Source of the DNA: Propionibacteriales bacterium
GTDB taxonomy: Bacteria; Actinomycetota; Actinomycetes; Propionibacteriales; Nocardioidaceae
Length of the DNA stretch: 64,000 nt
NCBI GenBank assembly: GCA_026392415.1
Contig: JAPLCC010000011.1
Span: forward strand, 165,597 to 229,596
Direction: 5' to 3'
Below the pieces are notes generated by a model. The model saw only the letters and a list, made by a program, of their open reading frames with translations, had not been told where the DNA came from and did no database searches. A program made the position numbers and the translations under genes. Positions 17,317-25,930 of the stretch are shown here, one piece after another; position 1 is the stretch's first letter; each line of letters starts with the position of its first letter.

Positions 17317-18282
17317 ATGCAGGCTGCCCGCAACGGTGACGACGGCCGGTTCGCGCTGCTCACCGAGCGCTTCCGCAGGGAGTTGCTCGTCCACTGCTAC
17401 CGCATGCTCGCGTCGTACGACGACGCACAGGACATGACGCAGGAGACGTTCCTGCGGGCCTGGGCCAAGCGTGAGTCCTTCCAGGGCCGGGCATCGCTGC
17501 GCACCTGGCTCTACCGGATCGCCACCAACGCCTGCCTGGACTTCATCGAGAAGCGGCGCGACCGAACGCCTGTCCCCACCGACCTGCAGGGTGCGGGCGG
17601 GACGGGCACCGAGGTGCTCTACCTGCAGCCGTGGCCGGACAGTGCGCCGCAGGACCCGCACACGCAAGCGGTCGCACGGGAGACCATCGAGCTCGCATTC
17701 ATCGTCGCGGTCCAGCACCTGCCGGCGCGACAGCGCGCGGTCCTCATCCTGCGCGACGTGCTCGGCTGGCCGGCCCAACAGACGGCCGACTCCCTCGAGC
17801 TCACGCTGGCCTCGGCCAACAGTGCCCTCGCTCGCGCCAGGACCACGATGCGCCAGCACCTGCCCGATGGGCGGCTCGACTGGAGCGCCCGGACCGCACC
17901 GGGGCTGAGCGAGCAGGAGCAGACGCTCGTGTCGACGTACGTCGAGCGGCTCGAGGTCCTCGACCTCGAAGGGTTGGCCGAGTTGCTGCGCGACGACGTG
18001 CGGTTCGCGATGCCGCCGCAGCCGGGCGTGTGGGTCGGGCGGGAGGCGGTCTTCCAGACCTGGGTCGACGGACTCAGCGACGCCGACCCGAACGGCTTCC
18101 GCTGCCGGATCACGACGGCCAACGGCCAGCCGACCGTGGCGGCCTACTACCGCCAACCCGGCACGACGACGTACGCAGCCCTCGCGATGGACGTGTTGCG
18201 GATCGAGGGTGGGCTGATCGCCGAGATGCTCACGTTCGAGCCCGGCATGTTCGAGCGCTTCGGGCTGCCCCAGGAACTGTGA
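17317..18282 (+). CDS. ECF sigma factor of the SigG type with SnoaL-like C-terminal domain
   Basis: 321 residues from ATG 17317. Sigma region 2 is visible in LLVHCYRMLASYDDAQDMTQETFLRAWAKR and RTWLYRIATNACLDFIEKRR, followed by the LYLQPWPD linker typical of SigG/SigX5-like factors, and sigma region 4 in HLPARQRAVLILRDVLGWPAQQTADSLELTLASANSALARAR. Residues about 195-320 form a SnoaL/NTF2-like domain (VSTYVERLEVLDLEGLAELLRDDVRFAMPP) that regulates such sigma factors in place of a separate anti-sigma factor. The chosen ATG has a weak ribosome site; the natural start at 17260 is separated by an in-frame amber codon. Regulon unknown. Confidence 0.85.
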   Translation: MQAARNGDDGRFALLTERFRRELLVHCYRMLASYDDAQDMTQETFLRAWAKRESFQGRASLRTWLYRIATNACLDFIEKRRDRTPVPTDLQGAGGTGTEVLYLQPWPDSAPQDPHTQAVARETIELAFIVAVQHLPARQRAVLILRDVLGWPAQQTADSLELTLASANSALARARTTMRQHLPDGRLDWSARTAPGLSEQEQTLVSTYVERLEVLDLEGLAELLRDDVRFAMPPQPGVWVGREAVFQTWVDGLSDADPNGFRCRITTANGQPTVAAYYRQPGTTTYAALAMDVLRIEGGLIAEMLTFEPGMFERFGLPQEL

Positions 18283-18344
18283 GGCGTGACTGAGGGTCAC
18301 CTCAGTCGGCTCTGCTACGTTCTCGAACGCCAGTCGTACTCAGC

Positions 18345-18486
18345 AATGAGTCAGGGAACCCGGTGAGAATCCGGGACTGACGCGCAGCGGTGAGGGTGAC
18401 GGGCGCGGCACTTTGCCACTGGATCACTGCGATCCGGGAAGGCGCCTCGTCCGGATGATCCCGAGTCCGAAGACCTGCTGGCCGTG
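18345..18486 (+). ncRNA. Cobalamin (B12) riboswitch
   Basis: The B12-box core reads GGGAACCCGGTGAGAATCC followed by GGGACTGACGCGCAGCGGTGA at 18354-18393, matching the family's GGTGaaAaTCC...CGC.(A/G)CtGT pattern. The 3' part CCGAGTCCGAAGACCTGCTGG (18461-18481) matches the conserved AGTC.GaAgACCTGC closing region. It sits about 70 bases upstream of a three-gene BtuFCD-like operon, so B12 binding should repress the importer. Exact boundaries are approximate. Confidence 0.92.
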
Positions 18487-18536
18487 GACAAGACGTCCGC
18501 GTGATCTGTCCAACAGGCTTCGCGACCGAGCCTCGA

Positions 18537-18555
18537 CATGAGATGAGAACTCATG
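18537..18555 (+). promoter_or_regulatory. Hairpin covering the start codon, possible riboswitch expression platform
   Basis: CATGAG (18537-18542) can pair with CTCATG (18550-18555), whose last three bases are the btuF-like start codon. An alternative is ATGAG/CTCAT at 18543-18554. Sequestration of the start would explain translational control by the upstream riboswitch. The stem is short, so this is tentative. Confidence 0.4.
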
Positions 18556-19548
18556 ATGCGTATTTCCCGACCCCTGGCGAGCCTTGCCGCCGTTTCGCTG
18601 CTCGCCACGCTCACCGCCTGTGGAGGTGCTCCGAGCCAGGACAACGCCTCCTCACCGGCGAAGGGCTTCCCCGTGGAGGTGACGACCTGCGGCTTCACCA
18701 CCACCCTCGAGACCAGGCCCACGCGGGCGATCACGATGAACCAGGGCGCGACCGAGGTCGCGCTCGCCCTGGGCGTCGAGGACCAGCTCGCCGGAACGGC
18801 GTACCTCGACGATGCGATCCCCGAGAAGTGGAAGAAGGCCTACGACTCGGTGCCGGTGCTCTCCGAGGAGTACCCCGACCACGAGACCGTCCTGAGTGCC
18901 GAGCCCGACCTGGTCTACGGCTCCTACATCAGCGCGTACGACGACGAAGCGGCCGGCTCGCAGAAACAGCTGGAAGAGCTGGGCATTGCGTCGATCACCT
19001 CGCTCTTCGGCTGCGGCGACGGTGACGCCGAGCCGGAAGGCGGAACGACCTTCGAGACCGTCTGGCACGAGGTCGATCTGGTGGCCGAGGCCTTCGGCGT
19101 ACCGGAGCGGGCCGAGGCGATCCGCAGCGAGCAGGAGCGAGTGCTGGAGGGCCTGGCGGCGCAGAAGGCGGGCGCCGGCTTCGACGTCTTCTGGTACGAC
19201 TCGGGTGACAAGACGCCGTATGTCGGCACCGGTGAGGGCGGCCCGCAGCTGATCCTCGACGCCGTCGGCGCCAACAACGTGTTCGCCGACATCCCGCACG
19301 GCTGGACCGATGTGGCGTGGGAGAACGTCATCGCGGCCGACCCCGACGTCATCGTGCTGGCCGACGCATCGTGGTCGACGGCGAAGGAGAAGATCGCCCA
19401 TCTGAAGAACGACCCGGTGCTGAGCCAGCTTCGTGCGGTGAAGGCGGAGGCGTTCGTGACGCTGCCGTTCTCGGAGACCACGCCGGGTGTGCGGCTCACG
19501 GACGGCGCGGTCGACGTCGCCGGGCAGCTCGAGAAGTTGCGGGACTGA
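18553..19548 (+). CDS. btuF: Cobalamin ABC transporter substrate-binding lipoprotein (BtuF-like)
   Basis: 331 residues. The signal peptide ends in the lipobox LTAC (Cys about residue 23). The mature part is a class III (TroA/FepB/BtuF-like) binding protein with TRAITMNQGATEVALALGVEDQLAGTAYLDD, the mid-domain helix and AADPDVIVLADASW. The B12 riboswitch upstream makes cobalamin or a cobinamide-like corrinoid the likely ligand; without it a ferric siderophore would be equally possible. Stop and the permease start overlap by one base (TGATG). ATG 18556 is an equally possible start. Confidence 0.86.
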   Translation: MMRISRPLASLAAVSLLATLTACGGAPSQDNASSPAKGFPVEVTTCGFTTTLETRPTRAITMNQGATEVALALGVEDQLAGTAYLDDAIPEKWKKAYDSVPVLSEEYPDHETVLSAEPDLVYGSYISAYDDEAAGSQKQLEELGIASITSLFGCGDGDAEPEGGTTFETVWHEVDLVAEAFGVPERAEAIRSEQERVLEGLAAQKAGAGFDVFWYDSGDKTPYVGTGEGGPQLILDAVGANNVFADIPHGWTDVAWENVIAADPDVIVLADASWSTAKEKIAHLKNDPVLSQLRAVKAEAFVTLPFSETTPGVRLTDGAVDVAGQLEKLRD

Positions 19549-20621
19549 TGTCGCTGGCACTCGCGTCGCGCCGGGCCTTCGGGCTCGGCGCGACGGGTGG
19601 CCTGCGCGCCTTCGGGCTCGGCGCGCTCCTCGTCGGCGTCCTGCTGGTGACGGTGGTGATGGGTGTCGGAATCGGCTCCGTCCCCATCCCGATCTCGACG
19701 GTGCTCGAGGTGATCGCGCAGCGCTGCGGCTTCGGCGGTGAGGCCACGTTGCTCGACGACCAGATCGTCTGGCAGTTGCGGATGCCGCGGGTGCTCGGTG
19801 CCGCGGCCACGGGTGCGGCACTCGCACTCGTCGGTGTGGTGTTGCAGTCGCTGACCCGCAACGACCTCGCCGACCCGTACCTGCTGGGGATCTCCGGCGG
19901 TGCAGCCGTCGGTGCGGTCAGCGTGCTGGTGCTGGGTGTCTCGGTCGGCGGCCTGCTCGCCACCACGATGCTGACGCTCGGCTCGTTCCTCGGTGCACTC
20001 GGCGCCCTGGGGGCGGTGCTGCTGCTGGCGACCGGACGCGCGGGTGATCTCCCGCCCGCGCGAACAGTCCTTGCGGGCGTCGCTGTCGGCCAGGTGTGCG
20101 CGGCGTACACGTCGTTCGTCACGATCATGAGCGGCGACCAGGACGCCGCCCGGCGGGTCCTCGCCTGGACGATGGGCTCGCTGGCCGGCCTGCGCTGGGA
20201 CTCGGCGACCCTGCTGGTCGTCGTCGCCGTGGTCGCGTCGATCGCCGTGCTCGCCTTCACCTCCGACCTCGACGCCTTCGCCTTCGGCGAATCGGCGGCC
20301 AGCTCGCTGGGCGTCTCGGTGAACCGGACCCGCTGGATCCTGTTGACGGGTACGGCGCTGGTGACCGCGAGCCTCGTTGCCTACACCGGCGCCATCGGGT
20401 TCGTCGGTCTCGTGGTGCCGCACGTCGTCCGACTGCTCGTCGGGCCGAGCCACCGCCGGTTGCTGCCCTTGAGCGCACTGGCCGGCGCGATCCTGCTGGT
20501 CTGGGCCGACACCGCTGCGCGCTCACTGATCGACGGCCAGGAGATCCCGATCGGCGTCGTGACTGCCGTGCTGGGCGCACCGGTCTTCGCCGTACTCCTG
20601 CGACGGGAGCGGACCCGATGA
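19548..20621 (+). CDS. btuC: Cobalamin ABC transporter permease (FecCD/BtuC family)
   Basis: 357 residues with about nine or ten membrane segments. FecCD family blocks are clear: RMPRVLGAAATGAALALVGVVLQSLTRNDLADPYLLGISGGAAVGA, LAWTMGSLAGLRW, GAIGFVGLVVPHVVRLLVGPSHRRLLPLSALAGAILLVWADTAAR and EIPIGVVTAVLGAPVFAVLL. It forms the dimeric channel for the importer. An 18-base direct repeat (19575-19592 and 19608-19625) encodes RAFGLGA twice at the N-terminus. Overlaps the ATPase gene by 4 bases (ATGA). Confidence 0.92.
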   Translation: MSLALASRRAFGLGATGGLRAFGLGALLVGVLLVTVVMGVGIGSVPIPISTVLEVIAQRCGFGGEATLLDDQIVWQLRMPRVLGAAATGAALALVGVVLQSLTRNDLADPYLLGISGGAAVGAVSVLVLGVSVGGLLATTMLTLGSFLGALGALGAVLLLATGRAGDLPPARTVLAGVAVGQVCAAYTSFVTIMSGDQDAARRVLAWTMGSLAGLRWDSATLLVVVAVVASIAVLAFTSDLDAFAFGESAASSLGVSVNRTRWILLTGTALVTASLVAYTGAIGFVGLVVPHVVRLLVGPSHRRLLPLSALAGAILLVWADTAARSLIDGQEIPIGVVTAVLGAPVFAVLLRRERTR

Positions 20622-21424
20622 GGGCCGTCGACATCACCTGGGGGGTGCCGGAACGCGTCATCCTCAAGGGAGTCTCCGTGGACTGCCGTCCCGGCACCGT
20701 CACCGGACTGCTCGGCCCGAACGGGTCCGGCAAGACCTCCCTCCTGCACGTCCTGGCGGGACTCCTTCGCGCGCAGTCCGGTCAGGTGTACGTCGGTGAG
20801 CGGAGCCTGCGCGAGTTGAGCTCCCGCGACCGGGCCCGCCAGGTGGCTGTGCTCGAACAGCACGCGGTCACCGGGCTCGACCTGCCGGTACGTCAGGTCA
20901 TCGAGCTCGGCCGGATCCCGCACCGCGGCCGTTGGCCGGCCTCGCGAACCGAAGGGCGCGACGCCATCGATCGGGCGGTCCGCCTGGCCGAGGTCGCCGA
21001 CCTGCTCGACCGACGGTGGCAGACCCTGTCGGGTGGCGAGCGCCAACGGGTCCAGCTCGCGCGGGCACTGGCGCAGGAGCCGGAGATCCTGATCCTGGAC
21101 GAGCCGACCAACCACCTCGACCTGGGCCACCAGATCGACTTCCTCACCACAGTCCGCAGACTGGGCCTGACGGTGATCGCGGCGTTGCACGACCTCGACC
21201 TCGCCGCCGCGTTCTGCGACCAGCTGGTCCTGCTCCAGGACGGCGAGGTGGTCGCCTCGGGCGACGCCGCCGAGGTGCTGACACCGGCCACGATCCATCG
21301 GGTCTACGGCGTGCAGACCTCCGTCGGTCCGCACCCGGAGTCCGGGCGCCTGCACGTCGTCTGGCACCACCGGGTGCCCGTCGGGGAGTTCAGCGAACCG
21401 GTGCGATCGGCAGCTCCACGCTGA
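20618..21424 (+). CDS. btuD: Cobalamin ABC transporter ATP-binding protein (BtuD/FecE family)
   Basis: 268 residues with Walker A GPNGSGKTSLL, the Q-loop near VLEQH, signature LSGGERQRVQLARALAQ, Walker B ILILDEPTNHLDL and the H-loop ALHDLDLA. It powers BtuFC-type import. The gene is coupled to the permease gene, so the three genes form one riboswitch-controlled unit. The last 35 bases overlap the convergent histidine kinase gene. Confidence 0.93.
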   Translation: MRAVDITWGVPERVILKGVSVDCRPGTVTGLLGPNGSGKTSLLHVLAGLLRAQSGQVYVGERSLRELSSRDRARQVAVLEQHAVTGLDLPVRQVIELGRIPHRGRWPASRTEGRDAIDRAVRLAEVADLLDRRWQTLSGGERQRVQLARALAQEPEILILDEPTNHLDLGHQIDFLTTVRRLGLTVIAALHDLDLAAAFCDQLVLLQDGEVVASGDAAEVLTPATIHRVYGVQTSVGPHPESGRLHVVWHHRVPVGEFSEPVRSAAPR

Positions 21425-22505
21425 CCCGGAGCCCGCCTTCGGCGCGTGGCGTGAGGGTGAGCGTGCCGTCGTGGGCGTGGGCGATGCTCCTGACGATGGC
21501 GAGGCCGAGGCCGACGCCGGCGTGATCGGTGCGGACGCGTTCACTGCCGCGCTGGAACGGCTCGACCAGCGTGGGGACCAGTTGCGGAGCGAGCTGGTCG
21601 CCGGTGTTCTCCACGGTGAGTACGACGGCCGCGGGGTGGATGCTGGTCGTCACCCACACGGTCCCGTGGGCCGGCAGGTTGTGGACGATCGCGTTGTGGA
21701 CGAGGTTCGTCGTCATCTGCAGCAGGAGCGCATGGGAGCCGACGACGGGAGCGAACTCGCTCGACGTCTCGATGGTGAGCCCGCGTTGCTCGGCGAGCGG
21801 GAGCAGGGTCTCGGCCGACTCCTCCACGAGCAGCGACAGGTCGACGGGTTCGCGGGCGAACGACCGGCGGTCGGCGCGACTGAGCAGCAGCAGCGCCTCG
21901 GTGAGGTCGATCGCCCGGGCGTTGACGAACTGGAGCCGCTCGACGAGCTCGGTGGTGTCGCTCTCCGGATCGTTGCGCGCGACCTCGAGCAGCGTCTGCG
22001 TGATCGCCAACGGGGTCCGCAGCTCGTGGGAGGCGTTGGCCGCGAACCGCTGCTGCTCAGCCACGTCTGCTTCCAGTCGGGCGAGCATGGCGTCGAAGGC
22101 GTCGGCGAGCTCGCGGAACTCGTCCTTGCGGCCCTCCATCCGGATCCGGTGGGACAGCGAGCCCTCGGCCGCCACGCGGGTGGCGTTCCGGATGCGCGTC
22201 AGCGGCGCGAGCATCCGACCGGCCAGGAGCCACCCCCCGAGGAGTCCGAAGACGAGAAGTGCCGCGAGCGCCTGGGCTGCGCGCGGAACGAAGGCCTTCT
22301 GGAGGTCGGACCGGTTGGGGATGAAGGCCGGTTCGAGACCCCGGTCGGGTACGAGCAGGCCGCCGCTCGTGTTGGTCACTTCAGGCACGTAGCGCAGCAG
22401 GAACACCCACACGACGGCGAGCAGCAGGATCCCGGCGACCATGAGGAAGCCGGCGTAGCTGAGGGTGAGCTTGAGCCGAACGCTCAGTCCGGGCGGCCTA
22501 GCCAC
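21390..22505 (-). CDS. Sensor histidine kinase, VanS-like by context
   Basis: 371 residues from GTG 22505, which overlaps the regulator's stop by 8 bases. Two membrane spans (about 13-33 and 72-92) flank a short extracellular sensor of about 40 residues. A HAMP-like segment (GRMLAPLTRIRNATRVAAEGSLSHRI) follows, then the HisKA helix FAANASHELRTPLAITQTLLEV with phospho-accepting His, and an ATPase domain with NLVHNAIVHN and HAGVGLGLAIVRSIAHAHDG. Pairing with the OmpR-type regulator and divergence from vanY/vanZ-like genes suggest envelope or glycopeptide stress sensing; the ligand is inferred only. Confidence 0.87.
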   Translation of the reverse strand: MARPPGLSVRLKLTLSYAGFLMVAGILLLAVVWVFLLRYVPEVTNTSGGLLVPDRGLEPAFIPNRSDLQKAFVPRAAQALAALLVFGLLGGWLLAGRMLAPLTRIRNATRVAAEGSLSHRIRMEGRKDEFRELADAFDAMLARLEADVAEQQRFAANASHELRTPLAITQTLLEVARNDPESDTTELVERLQFVNARAIDLTEALLLLSRADRRSFAREPVDLSLLVEESAETLLPLAEQRGLTIETSSEFAPVVGSHALLLQMTTNLVHNAIVHNLPAHGTVWVTTSIHPAAVVLTVENTGDQLAPQLVPTLVEPFQRGSERVRTDHAGVGLGLAIVRSIAHAHDGTLTLTPRAEGGLRVSVELPIAPVR

Positions 22506-23190
22506 TGTCCACCTCGTGCCCCGCGCCGACAGCCGCGTCGATGCGGTAGCCGACACCGGCCACGGTGGCGATGATCCCCGGCTCGCCGAGTCGCTTGCGC
22601 AGTGCGGACACCGTGATGCGTACGGCGTTCGTGAAGGGATCGGCGTTCTCGTCCCACGCTCGCTCCAACAGCTCCTCGGCGCTCACGACGCCACCTTCGG
22701 CGGCCACCAGCACCTCGAGCACGGCGAACTGCTTGCGCGTCAGCGCGACGTACCGACCGTCCCGGTAGACCTCGCGCCGGAACGGATCCAGCCGCAGGCC
22801 CGCGATCTCGCGCACCGGCGGACGGTTGTGTGCGCGCCGGCGATCGAGCGCCCTGAGCCGGAGCACCAGCTCACGCAGCTCGAACGGCTTGGTCAGGTAG
22901 TCATCGGCACCGAGCTCGAAGCCGGAGGCCTTGTCGTCGAGCCGGTCGGCCGCGGTGAGCATGAGGATCGGCATGCCGCTGCCCGACGCGACCACGCGTC
23001 GGGCGATCTCGTCGCCCGACGGGCCGGGGATGTCGCGGTCCAGGACGGCGATGTCGTAGGAGTTGACGCTCAACATCTCCAGCGCGGTGTCGCCGTCGGC
23101 GGCGAGGTCGGCGGCGATCGCTTCCAGGCGCAGGCCATCGCGGATGGCCTCGGCCAGGAGGGGCTCGTCCTCGACGATCAGCACGCGCAT
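22498..23190 (-). CDS. OmpR-type response regulator, VanR-like by context
   Basis: 230 residues from ATG 23190. The receiver has the acidic pair EDE, phospho-acceptor Asp in IAVLDRDIPGPSG, Thr in MLTAAD and Lys in LTKPFELREL. The winged-helix effector has ALTRKQFAVLEVLVAAEGGVVSAEELLERAW and TVSALRKRLGEPGIIATVAGVGYRID. It probably controls its own operon and the divergent vanY/vanZ-like genes through the 90-base spacer. TACGAT lies 10 bases before the start. Confidence 0.9.
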   Translation of the reverse strand: MRVLIVEDEPLLAEAIRDGLRLEAIAADLAADGDTALEMLSVNSYDIAVLDRDIPGPSGDEIARRVVASGSGMPILMLTAADRLDDKASGFELGADDYLTKPFELRELVLRLRALDRRRAHNRPPVREIAGLRLDPFRREVYRDGRYVALTRKQFAVLEVLVAAEGGVVSAEELLERAWDENADPFTNAVRITVSALRKRLGEPGIIATVAGVGYRIDAAVGAGHEVDSG

Positions 23191-23280
23191 GTCGAACCCG
23201 ATCGTACGAGTCGGCGGATATCGCCGGCGTATCGAAAAGTGCATACGGGCTCGCAACGGCGCGCTGCGTTGGCTGGGCGC

Positions 23281-23940
23281 ATGACCTACGCCAACCCGTC
23301 CCCTCCCCGGCGGACCACCGTGCGAGCAGCACGGACAACGGCGGGCCCGGCCTCACGAGCCGTTGCCGTCGGCCTGCTGGTCCTCGCCGCGGGCATTGCG
23401 GTACCCCTGAGCCAGCGGGTGCTGGGCTCCTCGTCCTCCACGGTCGGCACGCCGTTCGACGTCTTCTTCGGTGACGACCGTGGTTCGCTCGGCAAGGACG
23501 GCGGGGTGGTCCCCGACGGCGTGAGCGTTTTCGACGACGACTACCCGGCCGTGGCCCGCCTCGACGACGATCTCCTGCACGCCCTGCGCGAGGCGGACGA
23601 TGATGCCGCCGCTGTCGGCATCCAGCTCGAGGTCAACAGCGGCTGGCGTTCGGAGGCCTATCAGGAGCAGTTGCTCGACGAGGCGGTCGACCAGTACGGC
23701 TCGCGTGAGGAAGCGGCGCGGTGGGTGGCCACCCCGGAGACGTCCGCGCACGTCTCCGGTGCTGCCGTCGACCTCGCGCCGCAGGGTGCCGCGTGGTTGT
23801 CGGACCACGGTGCGTCCTACGGGCTGTGCCAGACCTATCGCAACGAGCCGTGGCACTTCGAGCTGCGCCCGGAAGCGAGCGTGCTCGGCTGTCCGCGTCC
23901 GTACGACGACCCGACGCAGGACCCGAGGATGCAGTCGTGA
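23281..23940 (+). CDS. D-alanyl-D-alanine carboxypeptidase, VanY family
   Basis: 219 residues. An N-terminal signal anchor (AVAVGLLVLAAGIAVPLSQ) precedes a zinc peptidase domain with NSGWRSEAYQEQL, SAHVSGAAVDLAP (SxHxxGxAxD zinc motif) and NEPWHFEL (the WH-E motif). VanY-type enzymes remove the terminal D-Ala from peptidoglycan stem peptides, which lowers glycopeptide binding and controls cross-linking. The stop overlaps the vanZ-like start by 4 bases (GTGA). The divergent two-component pair is the probable regulator. No vanHAX-type ligase genes are present nearby. Confidence 0.88.
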   Translation: MTYANPSPPRRTTVRAARTTAGPASRAVAVGLLVLAAGIAVPLSQRVLGSSSSTVGTPFDVFFGDDRGSLGKDGGVVPDGVSVFDDDYPAVARLDDDLLHALREADDDAAAVGIQLEVNSGWRSEAYQEQLLDEAVDQYGSREEAARWVATPETSAHVSGAAVDLAPQGAAWLSDHGASYGLCQTYRNEPWHFELRPEASVLGCPRPYDDPTQDPRMQS

Positions 23941-24539
23941 GGCCCCTGTTGTGGCACGAGGGTTCGGTCTCCTTCGTCGGCGTGGCCGTGCTCGCCGTTG
24001 TCGCCCTTCCGCTGGCGGTGGCGACGGTGTGGGCGCTTGCCCGGCTGCGCACAAGTGTCGGCACCGCGCAGGCCGCCGCGTGGCGTCGGTCGTTCGCCGA
24101 GGTCGGCATCGTCTACGGAACGGTGCCGTGGGTGTGGCTGACGTTGATCCCCGGCAGCGGCGCGGGTGTCGTGCCCGGGCGGGTCAGCCTGGTCCCCCTG
24201 CGCGACCTCGAGACGATGTCGGACGTCCAGATCTTCGGCAACCTGCTCATCCTGGCCGCGGTGGGCTTCTGTGCGCCGATGCTGTTCGGTGCGGTCGCGT
24301 CGATGCCGCGGATGCTCGCGATCGGGGTCATCTGTTCGGCGACGATCGAGTCCGCTCAGTACCTGCTGCAACTGGACCGGGTGTCCTCGGTCGACGACAT
24401 CCTGCTCAACGCGACCGGCGCAGCAGTGGCCGCGATGGCGTCGCGGCCGTGGTGGGTCACCCGCGCCCGGTCGGACGAGCGGTCGCCGAGTCCGACGTCG
24501 ACGACTTCACGGCGTACATCGAGCGATCGGCGGACATGA
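23937..24539 (+). CDS. VanZ-like membrane protein
   Basis: 200 residues with about four membrane segments. VanZ family features include VWLTLIPG, the NLLILAAVGFCAPML block and SATIESAQYLLQLDRVSSVDDILLNATGAAVAA, whose ES.Q......R..d..D...N..G pattern is diagnostic. VanZ proteins modestly raise lipoglycopeptide tolerance by an unclear mechanism. Coupled to vanY. The final 83 bases, which encode a low-complexity Ser/Thr/Arg tail, overlap the 3' end of the convergent GGDEF gene. Confidence 0.85.
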   Translation: MRPLLWHEGSVSFVGVAVLAVVALPLAVATVWALARLRTSVGTAQAAAWRRSFAEVGIVYGTVPWVWLTLIPGSGAGVVPGRVSLVPLRDLETMSDVQIFGNLLILAAVGFCAPMLFGAVASMPRMLAIGVICSATIESAQYLLQLDRVSSVDDILLNATGAAVAAMASRPWWVTRARSDERSPSPTSTTSRRTSSDRRT

Positions 24540-25857
24540 GGATCGCATCGAGGGAGGACTCCGGGTCGGCCGTCGAGGACAGACCCACGCTGGCGCTGAG
24601 GGGGAGCTCGCCCTCCATCCAGCGCATCGGCGCGCTGAGCGCGTTGCTGACGCGCTGCCGGAAGTGCTCGGCGACGCCGAGGTCCGGCAGGTCCGGCAGG
24701 ACCACGATGAACTCGTCACCGCCCACGCGCGCCACCGTGTCGGTCGGCCGGACGACGGCACGCAGCCGGTCGGCCACCTCGACCAGGGCAGCGTCGCCCG
24801 CCACGTGACCGTGTCGGTCGTTGAGCTGCTTGAACCGGTCCAGGTCCACCATCAGGACCGCGAGCAGGCCGCCGCTCCTGCGCAGGCCGGCCAGCGACGT
24901 GGAGAGCTGTTCGTCGAGCATCCGACGGTTGGCGAGGCCGGTGAGCGAGTCATGGAGCGCCTGCTCGCGGAGCAACTCCTCCACCTGCTGGGTCGAGACC
25001 AGGCCGTGGTTGAGGGCCGACACCGTGTGAAGGGCGAAGGCGCCCCCGGCGAGACAGGCCTGGGCGACCACGAGGCCGTCCTCGGTGCCGAGCGTCGCGA
25101 AGGACCCGAAGCCCAGCGCCGTCACCGCATTGACGGTGGTTGCCGAGATCGCAAGGGCGATGGCGGCGGTCAGGGGCCCGACCCGCATCGCCACCACGAC
25201 CAGTGCGGGCGCCAGCAGGAAGGGCAGTCCCCGGACCCAGCCCTCGCTCTGCCACGGCAGATCGGCAGCCAACGTGACGCCTGCGAGGGCGGTCAGGAGC
25301 ATCCACTGCTCCAGGCGTTGGGCATGCGCGAGGTCGGGTCGATACCGGGTGAACAGCGCGGGCGCGACGACCAGGACGCCGATCGCGTCGCCCATCCACC
25401 ACCGCGGCCACGTCGGCCAGAACTCCGAGACGCCCGCTGCGCTCGCGACGGTTGCGCCGAAGGTGGCGCCAAAAAATGGTCCGACCACCACGGCCCACAG
25501 GACGAAGCGCATCACGAGCGAAACATTGGACAGGCCCACCACACGACCGCGCCGGGTCAGCAGGAAAGCCCCGACCAGAGGCTCGGCCGTGTTGGCCACC
25601 GCCCAGATCAGAGCGACTCCGAAGGAGACCGGGATGGTCAGGTCGACCAGGATCTCGGCGACGAGCACGCCCGAGAGCAGCGCCGGCCAGCGATGGCGAG
25701 GCAACCGGACCAGCACGCCGAGGGTGAGACCGGCGCCGGGCCAGAACACCGAGCCCGTGGGATAGCCGAAGGCGACGGCTTCGATCACGAGGAACGACAC
25801 GACGCCGTACGCCGCTGCCATCAAGGCCGCGTCCCTCAACCAGCCCCGCACGTTCAT
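24457..25857 (-). CDS. Diguanylate cyclase with MASE1 membrane sensor
   Basis: 466 residues from ATG 25857. The N-terminal half (about 10-285) has around eight membrane segments with the MASE1-like pattern VFWPGAGLTLGVLVRLPRHRWPALLSG and WPRWWMGDAIGVLVVAPAL. A GGDEF domain follows (about 300-455) with HDSLTGLANRRMLDEQL, VDLDRFKQLNDRHGH and the intact active loop VARVGGDEFIVVLP, so it should make cyclic di-GMP. No EAL domain is present. TACCTT lies 6 bases before the start, suggesting a leaderless mRNA. It overlaps the vanZ-like gene by 83 bases at the 3' end. Confidence 0.9.
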   Translation of the reverse strand: MNVRGWLRDAALMAAAYGVVSFLVIEAVAFGYPTGSVFWPGAGLTLGVLVRLPRHRWPALLSGVLVAEILVDLTIPVSFGVALIWAVANTAEPLVGAFLLTRRGRVVGLSNVSLVMRFVLWAVVVGPFFGATFGATVASAAGVSEFWPTWPRWWMGDAIGVLVVAPALFTRYRPDLAHAQRLEQWMLLTALAGVTLAADLPWQSEGWVRGLPFLLAPALVVVAMRVGPLTAAIALAISATTVNAVTALGFGSFATLGTEDGLVVAQACLAGGAFALHTVSALNHGLVSTQQVEELLREQALHDSLTGLANRRMLDEQLSTSLAGLRRSGGLLAVLMVDLDRFKQLNDRHGHVAGDAALVEVADRLRAVVRPTDTVARVGGDEFIVVLPDLPDLGVAEHFRQRVSNALSAPMRWMEGELPLSASVGLSSTADPESSLDAILMSADRSMYAVKSSTSDSATARPTGRG

Positions 25858-25930
25858 GTGGGAAAGGTAGTCAGCGGCGTGCGTGCGGCAGCAGGGTCGA
25901 AGGTCCCGTTCTCGTCGGTCGGTGTTGCCC

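Noticed and set aside
22465..23280. N-terminal extension of the vanY frame to 22465
   Set aside because: The added region is antisense to the response regulator gene. ATG 23281 begins a normal signal-anchor protein.
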